23,788 nt of DNA, from positions 1 to 23,788 of the forward strand of contig LSSN01005707.1 in the NCBI GenBank assembly GCA_001970855.1, given 5' to 3'. Of this stretch, positions 1 to 8,281 are shown piece by piece. Positions within the stretch are counted from its first letter, which is position 1, and each line of letters opens with the position of its first letter. Under the pieces are notes generated by a model, which had not been told where the DNA came from, searched no databases, and saw only the letters and a program-made list of their open reading frames with translations. This DNA is from Smittium culicis (lineage: Eukaryota; Kickxellomycota; Harpellomycetes; Harpellales; Legeriomycetaceae). The translations under genes were made by a program, and so were the position numbers.

Positions 1-1422
1 TTTTAAATATTATTAAAATAAAAATCGTCAAAAAGATATAAATAGATGGGTTTAATGAAATTGAATATTTTTGCAATCAGCAAATATTATGCAGAAATGA
101 TAAATTGAGATATGAGCCGTGACATAGAAAATAATTGATGAAATACCTTTAAATCGAATAATGTATCTATTTTAAAAGAGATGAAAATTTTAATTTACGC
201 TTTCGCTGCAAGTAGTAGCTACAAATTAGTAGCAAAAATGTCAAAGATAAAAAAATGGGGACACTTACTTTCCATAGTAAATATAATTTATTGTTCGTTT
301 CTGGTAAAAATATTTGAGGTAAAATGAGATTGAAGTAAGACTGTTATTAAACTATTTAGTATATACTCGAAGAATTAGAATATTCTGGTTGGTAGGTAAT
401 TGTGGAAAGGTTATACACGCTTTAAAAGTCAATAATGCAAAAATAAACAAATCAATTTTTTTCTGTTGCAGAGATATCGATATGATAGTTTACAATATAA
501 AAAGAAAATATGACAGTAATTAAAATCTTTATTATTTTAAAAAGATAAATAAATGTAAAAAGCCCGTGAATTAGCACAGAATTTTCTGTATAGTAACAGG
601 AATGCAAAACTGTCTCTTTCAGCTAAAGTTTACTTTTTTACTTACACTTTGATTTTGAAACCTAGCCAACCGAATCTTATATAATAAATTAATTTGCTAT
701 TACAAAAAAATATTGGCTATTAAGATTACTGAATCCAATAACAAGTTGTATTGATTTGACTTGTCCAATTATATATGACTAGAAAAAATACGAGTATTGG
801 CGCCAGAAAGCGACGAACAAAAATACACACTGTAAACATTCTTAGAGCCTTCATATTTGCTTAATTTTATGCCTTTTTTACTATTAGCTGAAATTATATA
901 CCTAACTAAATTAATACAAATTAGTTTGTTGCTATTTATTATATTTATTATAAATGTTCACATTTTCTCACAAATAAGCATTCATATTACTGAATCTTCT
1001 ATGAGTCTATTCGTCTAATTTTTTATACCAGAAAATAATTGGAGACTTATGCTATCTAGGCATTTTTTTTAATCAAGTAAATTAGCCTCTATTTAATAGC
1101 TTGTAACTCTTGAAGGGTAATAAACGCCCGAGCCAATAATAGCTCATAAATTCAAATTTTACTAAAAATGATAATTGATTCGTTTAGTCATAATACTACC
1201 AGAAATTAAAACAAAGCTTTTTTTATACATAATTTTAAATCAGTTTGATTTATTAAATATTTGTAACATTTGAGTCTTTTTTAATTTCTCTTTTGTTGCC
1301 TTACATGCCCAACTGTCAAATAATAGCATCAAAATATTTCTTTCAATTTTTAACATTATCTCTTTCAAACCTAATCTGCCAATATTTGATATAGCTTTTC
1401 TAGGCCTTCGATAAACATCTTA
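1..1422. other. AT-rich intergenic region upstream of DIM1
   Basis: No convincing gene was found. A 48-codon open frame (181-327, +) starts with ATG and has a hydrophobic start, but nothing supports expression. A splice-acceptor-like tract (pyrimidines ending in TTGCAG) ends at about 471, with possible GTAGGT/GTAATT donors near 395-402. If real, this could belong to an unseen gene or to a DIM1 5'-UTR exon. The last 100 bases before 1423 are relatively C/T-rich, as in a transcribed leader. Confidence 0.4.
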
Positions 1423-1851
1423 ATGTCTTATTTCCTACAGCATTTAACAAATGGATGGCAAGTCGATCAGGCCATCTTATCTGAAGAGGATCGCGTTGTT
1501 ATCATTAGATTTGGTCATGATTGGGATCCTGAATGCATGATTATGGACGAAACACTTTATCGCGTAGCAGAAAAAATAAAAAACTTTGCCGTAATATACC
1601 TCGTAGACTTAACTGAAGTCCCCGACTTCAACGTCATGTACGAACTCTATGACCAATGTACAGTTATGTTTTTCTACCGAAACAAACACATTATGATCGA
1701 TCTGGGCACTGGTAACAATAACAAAATCAATTGGCCCATTGCTGAAAAACAAGAATTTATTGATATCGTCGAAACTGTCTACCGCGGCGCCAGAAAAGGT
1801 CGAGGTTTGGTGATATCACCGAAAGATTATTCGACTAAATATAAATATTAG
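1423..1851 (+). CDS. DIM1: Dim1 / U5 snRNP 15 kDa protein (TXNL4A orthologue), thioredoxin-like splicing factor
   Basis: This 142-residue protein has exactly the length usual for Dim1 orthologues and is intronless here. It starts MSYFLQHLTNGWQVDQAIL and ends in the family signature RGLVISPKDYSTKYKY. Family knowledge: Dim1 is a thioredoxin-fold component of the U4/U6.U5 tri-snRNP. It contacts Prp8 and Prp6 and must leave for spliceosome activation, and it was first described as needed for mitotic entry in fission yeast. Seen here: no CXXC redox site, as expected, but Cys38 (WDPEC) and Cys79 (YDQC) match the pair that forms a disulfide in human Dim1. The near-invariant blocks FGHDWDPEC, VIYLVDLTEVPDFN, FFYRNKHIMIDLGTGNNNK and ETVYRGARKGRG are intact. 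The start is chosen because the family N-terminus begins exactly there. It converges with the gene at 2236-2604. Local GC is well above the flanks, consistent with a conserved gene. Function is near certain; the species is not. Confidence 0.97.
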   Translation: MSYFLQHLTNGWQVDQAILSEEDRVVIIRFGHDWDPECMIMDETLYRVAEKIKNFAVIYLVDLTEVPDFNVMYELYDQCTVMFFYRNKHIMIDLGTGNNNKINWPIAEKQEFIDIVETVYRGARKGRGLVISPKDYSTKYKY

Positions 1852-2235
1852 TTGCTCACATATCAAACTATTTCAACTTCCCCTTCTCAACATATAATTA
1901 ATCTTTTTTCATGTCTGGTAATATATTTCTCTTACTTTCTAATTGGCCATATATCTTTTTACCTTTTAATAAAATTTATTTTAATTTTTCCTTATCTTTC
2001 TCACTCTTTCTTAATCAATTGCTGCCATCTTTGAAGGAAGCTGATTTAAAATTTTATTCGTACTTATAATAACCCCATTTTTTTTCAGCATAACAAGCTC
2101 ATAAAATATTAGATTTTATTTAATTTATTTTTATTAAAATACAAAATTTAAGTTTTATTTGCATGTTAAAACCAGAGAAAATTTATAAATTGACTTGGTT
2201 ATTAAGATGGAAATTTAGTATAAAATAACAATCAA
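1852..2235. other. Spacer between convergent genes
   Basis: These 384 bp lie between the DIM1 stop and the stop of the minus-strand gene. The stretch is pyrimidine-rich just after DIM1, and AATAAA-like words near 1968-1975 could serve as a polyadenylation signal. The 60-codon frame running on from DIM1 is low-complexity F/I/L-rich and is regarded as 3' UTR. Confidence 0.5.
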
Positions 2236-2604
2236 TTAATTATGTTTTCTTGGCTGATTGACTGAACTGTTAATGTTGTTGTTTGCGAGATTCATAGACA
2301 TGTTGGACTCGCGGTTAGTATAATTCATCAAATGGCGGTCATGCAGCATATTTTGCTTCTGGATTTCGCGTTCTTCTTTAAGAATCTCCAACTTCTCTTC
2401 GGGAGATAATTCATCATCTTCTTCTTCTGAAATCATATCTCCTGAATGTTTCTTGGTCATTGCTTTTGAGCCGTGAGAATGTGACAATTCAGTCTCGTGT
2501 TCCATAGTGTCGCTACTCCTAGCTGCGTACCTGCTTGATGCTGGAATTCTTTGACCTGCAATTTTTTCTGCTGGCATTATTCCCTTGTTGTTATTGTTCA
2601 TCAT
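2236..2604 (-). CDS. Hypothetical 122-residue hydrophilic protein with acidic patch and charged helix
   Basis: I do not recognise the family. The frame looks coding because its GC is clearly higher than the flanks, it uses varied codons and it has no long homopolymers. From the N-terminus it shows an Asn run (MMNNNN), a basic/Ser segment (RIPASSRYAARSS, about residues 19-31), a His/Ser/Lys part, and an acidic stretch (SEEEDDELSPEEK, about 59-71). A strongly charged segment follows (EILKEEREIQKQ, about 73-84) that should be helical, then an Asn/Ser-rich tail ending PRKHN. There is no signal peptide, membrane segment or zinc ligand pattern. The whole protein is probably largely disordered apart from the helix. 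The ATG follows CCGAAAAA and another ATG comes directly after it. It is convergent with DIM1 and lies downstream of the spliced minus-strand gene at 2818-3185. A 5'-UTR intron is possible (see 2680-2766). A small regulatory or scaffold protein is conceivable but unsupported. Confidence 0.7.
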   Translation of the reverse strand: MMNNNNKGIMPAEKIAGQRIPASSRYAARSSDTMEHETELSHSHGSKAMTKKHSGDMISEEEDDELSPEEKLEILKEEREIQKQNMLHDRHLMNYTNRESNMSMNLANNNINSSVNQPRKHN

Positions 2605-2679
2605 TTTTTCGGTTTTTTATAGTACAAAATTCAAATCTTTGATATTTTCTTTTAATTTTATAATAATTTACTAATTATA

Positions 2680-2766
2680 CTGTTGCAAGCCTTTTATGTG
2701 GAGAATAAATAATATATATGTTTGTATTTGATTTTATGGTTATGGAAATAAGGCCTGGATGCTCAC
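2680..2766 (-). other. Candidate 5'-UTR intron of the 2236-2604 gene
   Basis: On the minus strand a good donor, GTGAGC (2766-2761), follows an ATG. An acceptor-like GCAACAG ends at 2680, giving an 87-nt intron. Splicing would remove most of a short upstream frame (ATG at 2769-2767, MVSIQALFP then stop), leaving only its ATG. This rests only on splice-site words, with no transcript evidence. Confidence 0.22.
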
Positions 2767-2817
2767 CATTTATATATTATTTTTAGATAATATCAGTTAT
2801 ATTACTGATGCTATTTT

Positions 2818-3185
2818 TTAGCTTTTAATTTCGTTTTGGGCTGCGTAGAGACCACATGATAGAAAATTGTTTTTTTTTGATAGGGCCGTGTTTAACGCTT
2901 GATCTTCGAACATTCCGCTTATTTCCTTCTGTTTGTTTAGATCGACTGCTGAGATGTTTGCATTTAATTCAGAAGGTTTTGATGGCTTACTTATCTCGCA
3001 GTTTTTTTTATATTCTTTGCAGAACTAAACATCCCCCTATATTATTCATGCGCAGTTTAAAAAATTATCACTCTTTATTTGCACATTAAACTTGTGTAAT
3101 ATCCTATTTGTTTATTTCGCCGAATGGAAAGAAAAGCCCCCTGAATCATTACTCCTGTTTCTCTTGATCTAAGTATATTGTGCAT
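2818..3185 (-). CDS. Small probable two-exon gene, unknown function (about 79 residues)
   Basis: Coordinates cover the proposed gene. Exon 2 (3024 down to 2818) is an open frame of 68 codons plus TAA. It starts FCKEYKKNCEISKPS and ends with FLSCGLYAAQNEIKS. Its varied composition (Asn, Gln, Glu, Ala, balanced codons) and raised GC are like the neighbouring real genes and unlike spacer. It has no ATG at its left edge; it is preceded on the minus strand by TTTAG, an ordinary 3' splice site. A matching exon 1 could be 3185-3153 (MHNILRSRETG), ending at donor GTAATG. That gives a 128-nt intron (3152-3025) in phase 0. Other donors are possible: the exon-1 frame continues to 3075 (…RRNKQIGYYTS…). 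Three cysteines (one Cys-x6-Cys pair) are visible but do not match a twin Cx9C pattern. I do not recognise the protein. Exon 2 as coding is likely; exon 1 is uncertain. Confidence 0.45.
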
Positions 3186-3767
3186 TTCATATAAATAAAT
3201 ATATATGCAACAATTAGTCTCAGAAATCGGAGGGAGGAGGGGGAATTTTTTTATATGCATGAAATTGCTGCGTCAGAACAATTGCACATTTAGCTGATAT
3301 AACTTGATTTTTTTTTATTTTATACCTGTTTGATTCGTGTAGTAAAAAAATTATAATTATGGCTTATGTTGTTTACTGGAGCTAAAAATAAATCTGTGCA
3401 TTTCTGCTTAAGATTTATAGCTAACTTTATTACACCAATCATATATCGGCTAAATGACTTGTATTATGCTCAATTTTTTTATGTTTTTTAAAAAAATATA
3501 ATTAATGCGCTCAACTCTTTCAGTAGTAGTTAGCATCTTTTGGTCACCCAAATTTAATCAACATAATGTTTCATAAACAAACTAAATCAATTAGCCCTTT
3601 CCCACCCAACACCCATAAGTTTATATGCGATACTTTATCAAGGGGTCATTTTTATTGTTTAAAGAATTACAGCGTATAAAATTTGAATTAAAAAATAATT
3701 GCCAACGAACAAAACCATTCACTTTTCTTAGCAAATAAAAATTTTATGAAACAAAGACATATAAAAC
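3186..3767. other. Intergenic, no gene seen
   Basis: AT-rich spacer upstream of the small spliced gene. A purine-rich cluster on the plus strand (about 3226-3244, GGAGGGAGGAGGGGG) is pyrimidine-rich on the minus strand just upstream of the proposed start at 3185. It may be a promoter or leader element of that gene. A C-rich run (CCCACCCAACACCC, about 3601-3614) is the only other GC-rich patch. Confidence 0.4.
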
Positions 3768-3885
3768 TCAAAAATGCCTTTTCAACTCCGCAATTAATAC
3801 TAGCAATATGCGATTCTTCAGGCCAATAATATTAAACTGAAACAAAAGTACCCTCTTCGCCATGAATCTCCCAAATATGTATAGA
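3768..3885 (-). pseudogene. Relic resembling the N-terminus of a LINE-type endonuclease (copy A)
   Basis: On the minus strand, 31 codons run from ATG at 3863 to TGA at 3768: MAKRVLLFQFNIIGLKNR and onward. The pattern R-V-L-x-x-QFN-x-x-GL-x-N-R followed by ELKRH resembles the first motif of apurinic-type endonuclease domains of non-LTR retrotransposons (usual form Q/W-N-x-N-G-L). The usual second Asn of that motif is Ile here. The frame closes before the catalytic Glu region, so the copy is dead. A second diverged copy lies at 11440-11690; 23 bases (3817-3839 and 11597-11619) are identical and similarity extends about 100 bases. The LINE assignment is by eye. What is certain is that this is a dispersed duplicated sequence. 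Confidence 0.4.
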
Positions 3886-6337
3886 TTCGTTTATGGTTTA
3901 TGCGACAGTTTATTATTTGCTACTATTCTATAACAAGTCAATAGTTTTATGACTCTCAGAATTTTTTTTTTATTGAATTCAGTTATCTGTATTTGGTAGC
4001 TTAAATTCAATCTACTGCCAATGAATGGGTTAATACTTACAATATTCACTTAAGTTATTAAATCCAATAAAATAAAGTCTATCTAAAACTCTAAGAAAAT
4101 TATTGATGTTAGGCTAGATTAAAAAAAAGCGGTAGTAAAAAGGATTAGAGCTTATAATCGGTGTTGAGACTAGAAAAACCTAATTTATTCGATTGAAGGT
4201 ACATATCTTACAAGTACACTCTAATGTAGTAATAGAAGTTACATTATTAGATATTTGAAGGCCATTTATGCGGTATTATACCTTTGGTCTTGTATGTCTA
4301 AAAGCTTGTTGCTTGAATGTTATCTAGTGATTAAAAGCTCACTTAAATTCTCTATTTACTCATTTTTACTGTGGGTGGGTTTTTTTTGGCACTGAAAGCT
4401 TTTGTAGCTATATAGATTATGACAGTACATATTATTCCTACCTTTATAGAGAATCTATTGTGAGGATTAAGTTCGTATGTTAATTCATTTCTTTACAAAA
4501 TTCTAATACTTAATTCAAAAACTCACTATAAAAGCTTCCAAATAGTAAAAGCTTGCTTTTTTTTAACTAATGGGAAATACTCTATGAAAGGAAGGTTTAT
4601 TGGTTTTTTTGATGGTATACAAGTAGAAATTTTATCTGATGCTAGGATCAAGCTAATCAATACATTTATGGATCTCAAAATTTAAACTTTTTTATTTAGC
4701 TAGATTTTAGAATTGTGACTAATCAAAAAAAATCTACTACTTATGAAAGATCTAATATTTGAACCTCGAAAGGTTTAGAATTAAATTAAAAATATAAGGC
4801 TAAGCTCCTCTAGCTTATTTAAAATTTTTTATCTTTATTATCAATTTTTAATTACAGTTAATTGTATACGATTCTGATTTGATTGTAAAAATAATATTCT
4901 TTTACTGAATTTCTCGTTTTAAAACCAGAATACATCATCTAAAAGGATAAAAGGCGAAACTGAGCCAAAAAGATCTAAAAAATCTAACTGATTTTATCTA
5001 CGATAGGTATTTTACAACTAGTCAATAAAATTTAATCAATCATGTCAATCTGTAAAAGATTAGCAGCCTTTAAAAAGATGTTTTATTTATGGTTAATATA
5101 CTGCTGAAATATTCAAAAAAAAAAATCCAGTTAAGCTCATTATTGAATCACTTATATCTCAATGCATTTGGCTATTTTTATTTTTCGTAAAATCAATACA
5201 ATAGTTTCTAAAATATCTTATATCTGAATTTTTGTTTTTTTATATTTTAATGAAATTTATTATACTTTCGCTTGCATAAAAATATTTTTGAAATTTATTT
5301 TTTTTATTTATCGGTCATTAAAAAGCCACAATTTAAATTTTAATCTCTTCTGGAAATAAATGATAAGAATTTTTTATAAAATTTGAGTTATAGCAGCATT
5401 TATAGATCCATTTTGTCATATAAGCGCCTATATTAATTTGGTTAAAATTAAAATAATGCGTTTAGACTCTTTTTTTTTATAATACGCCTCGCTTATTTTG
5501 TTTAGATAGAATGAAATATGCAGTTAATAATTATAGCTTCTTAATTAAACACCATCTGTATGATTAAATCTTCATATGTCACTTTGGAATTTTAATGGCT
5601 TGTTATAGCTGAAAAACGGGTTATTTTATCTTTTCTTAAGAGCATTAATGACTCGATGCACCTGAATTATTCAAATCGCTTTCGGATGAATAAAATTTTT
5701 CTTGATAAGTTAATTCCTATTTGTTTGTAGCCACTTTCCGTTTTTTTTATTTAGCCTCGCTTACAACTTTCTAGCTTTGAAAAGTACGAAAAAATTTTAT
5801 TTTATAGTGATCATTGGAATAATTTTGTGGCGGCGCTAAATTGACTTTATTCTTTATAATATGAATTTATGTGGACTAACCAAATTTAATTTAAGCGAAC
5901 AAGCTTTTTTCTTTCATTCTCCATTTTATAATTTCAATTTTTTTTTTTTAGTTTTTATTATTATAAAGATATTAAATATTTAATTTTATGAATTATCGAT
6001 TTAAATTAAAGATTATTTAACAATAACTTATAAAATCTTGTTTTTTTTACCACTAAAAATATGAGCAACATATTTATTTAAAATAAATTTTTTCAACCTG
6101 ACTTGTTAAAAATTATAAAGGCACATATAAAAAGTTTTTTTCTCTAAAGAACTCGGGGATAAGGTTATTTTTAATAGTCTAAAATTAACTTACGCATACA
6201 AAAATTTATGCAAAAGAAAAAAATTCTATATTGAACTGTATAAAATAAAGCTATTAGTAATTATTTGAATTCAATACCAATTGTATTACATGGCAGGCGG
6301 ACAGTTCAACTTAGTTTTTTATGAGCATCTTCGATGT

Positions 6338-6355
6338 AAAAAAAAAAAAAAAAAA
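6338..6355 (+). repeat. A18 homopolymer, possible retroposed 3' end
   Basis: Eighteen consecutive A residues follow a patch of higher GC (about 6290-6336, including GGCAGGCGGACAG). A GC-richer body followed by pure poly(A) is the look of a small retroposed RNA or truncated LINE/SINE, but no clear target-site duplication was found. It could equally be slippage in AT-rich DNA. Confidence 0.25.
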
Positions 6356-7971
6356 TTTCAATTTCACCTCGCTGTATTATTTAGAACCTTGAATACACTA
6401 CTTAATTAATTAAATTTAATGAAAATGCTTATTAAATAAAAAATAACAAGAAAAAATTAGTAGAAATTAATCTCAACCTATTCACTCCGACAAAATAGAG
6501 TCTTCATACAATTGTGGCTTTGGATCCAGGACTCGATTATAAATTAAGGTTAGTCTTGAAGCAAAGCAATTTAATAAAAAAAAATTCTCTATATGCTTTG
6601 TTATTAATATATTAAGAAAAACTATGCTTCAAAAATAAACCCATAAGCTAATGAAATCTTGGTTTTGAAGCCATTACATCAGTTTTAATTTGATGTACCT
6701 TGTTCAACTTATGAACAAAGAAAGGCTGACAAACTTTAACTAAAAAAAAAAATTCATGAAAAATTATTACCCATTGTCTATTTTTAAGTTGAAGCTTTTG
6801 TTTTATTCTCACCTAACAGCCGCCATATAATTTTCAACACAATCATCTTTAATAAGGGTATGGTGCGAATTAAATAATTCTTAAGCTCTGATTATATGTT
6901 ATCCAATCATAATATTCCTAAATAGAGATTAAATGACAGATATCCAATAAGCAATTAAACTTATAATTTAATAAAATATTTATAATGAAAAATTTTTTTT
7001 CTCAAGCGAAAACCTATTAAGCTTAGTTGGATTTTAAAATTATATTAGACAATTTTATGCATGTTCTTTTATTAGTTTCACACACATTAAAAATTCAATT
7101 CGAGACATTAATTGATTTTGAGTTTTACTTGAATTTATCATTTTTGTTAAAAAAAAAATAAGCAAAAGTCATACTCATACCCATACTCAATAAATTTTAT
7201 CCTATTATTAATGAGTATTTAAGCCTTGAGTATATTTTGAAACTATAGCTTTATCTTGGAATAATTCAAATTTTATATTTTCATAGAACACATTTTTATA
7301 TCAGGTAGCTAATAGTGGCTTAAACGAAGAAAAATATAATTTTTTTGGGAAGATATTTTTTCGTAAACCGTCAATTATATGACAATTTTCTTGTTTTATA
7401 TTTATAATTCCACTTGCAATATTAATTGTTTAAGCTTAATAACACCAGGTAAATTGAGGAAATTATTTTTAAATTTAGCTTAGTGTCAATAGAAGCCTTT
7501 AATTCATATCTAACTTGTAATGACTGACTTTAGTTTTATCCAAATAATATTATCATATTGAGGAAATTTTTATTTCGCGCATGCTTTATTGGCTTGGAAC
7601 CCATTATTCTTTATGCTCTCATAAAAAAAAATAGTAGTTGACATTCATAAGCTTAACGGCGTTAGTAAAGGTTTTCCTTATTATATAATATTTTTATTCT
7701 TTTTATGGGATTTTTAAATAAGGTATCCAATGACTATTTTCTATTTGAATGTTTCAAGCCTTCGGAAAAAGTAGATGATTAATACATTTTAATATTGAGA
7801 GAAAAATAATAATATTTCAAAATGAAATATACTCAACACTATATTTTTTTTCTATTTTATATAACTGCTCATTTTTCGATACTTGATCATATGTATAAAT
7901 TGAATTTAGATTGGTTTTATTAATTTTAGAATAACAATATTAAAAATATTCTATGGCTTATTTTATTTCAT

Positions 7972-7984
7972 ATTTTTTTTTCAG
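7972..7984 (+). promoter_or_regulatory. Splice-acceptor-like site in the leader of the PUF gene
   Basis: A run of nine T followed by CAG ends at 7984, about 300 bases before the PUF start codon. It is a textbook 3' splice site and could end a 5'-UTR intron, but the donor could not be fixed. Confidence 0.22.
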
Positions 7985-8046
7985 ATATTCGGATTCAATC
8001 ATATAACCTGCTTATTTTCATTTATAAAACTACAAAACAATATATA

Positions 8047-8142
8047 ATGGTTAAATTTTTCCTAGATTTTAAAAATAATTTCAATAAACGCATAATTTTT
8101 ACTATTAGTATTTGCTCATCTTTTAGAATAAACAATTCTTAA
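8047..8142 (+). CDS. Possible upstream ORF in the PUF leader
   Basis: An ATG at 8047 opens 31 codons (MVKFFLDFKNNFNKR and onward) ending in TAA at 8140-8142, 139 bases before the PUF start. If transcription begins upstream of it, the uORF would reduce initiation at the main start. A TATAAA word at 8167-8172 lies between the two. If that is the core promoter, the uORF is not transcribed and is meaningless. Only the frame itself is seen. Confidence 0.2.
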   Translation: MVKFFLDFKNNFNKRIIFTISICSSFRINNS

Positions 8143-8166
8143 TTTAACCAATACCTGTATACGCAG

Positions 8167-8172
8167 TATAAA
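8167..8172 (+). promoter_or_regulatory. TATA-like element upstream of the PUF gene
   Basis: TATAAA about 110 bases before the start codon, in CAGTATAAAATC, followed by a C/T-rich stretch that could be the initiation region. In DNA this AT-rich such words are common by chance. Confidence 0.25.
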
Positions 8173-8281
8173 ATCTTAACTCATATTTATTTCTCTTTAC
8201 AACGGTTTTAATTATTCTATTCTAGCTCTGACAATCCTACTAGATAATTCTTTGTTTAAGAGATCTTTTTGAGATTTAGCT

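Larger units (their letters stand above)
3886..8046. other. 4.2-kb AT-rich region without recognisable gene
   Basis: Both strands carry frequent stops and no frame I would call a gene. The stretch is full of short A and T runs. A faint coding-like patch exists on the minus strand near 4260-4330 (…KGIIPHKWP… between stops) that could be a retroelement fragment, but it is too short to name. An A18 tract sits at 6338-6355. No tRNA T-arm/anticodon pattern or rRNA segment was noticed. Confidence 0.4.

Noticed and set aside
181..327. 48-codon plus-strand frame beginning MKILIYAFAASSS
   Set aside because: The signal-peptide-like start is appealing, but it is very short and has no supporting context; chance cannot be excluded.
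798..820. TGGCGCCAGAAAGCGACGAA-like sequence resembling a retroviral primer-binding site
   Set aside because: Only TGGCGCC matches the familiar tRNA-Lys primer site; the T-loop complement is missing and no LTR flanks it.
1852..2034. 60-codon plus-strand frame directly after DIM1
   Set aside because: Runs on from the DIM1 stop, has F/I/L/S-rich low-complexity composition from T-rich DNA and no family signal; treated as 3' UTR.
2856..3089. 77-codon plus-strand frame
   Set aside because: Antisense of the better-supported minus-strand exon 2818-3024, with Cys/Leu/Phe-rich shadow composition.
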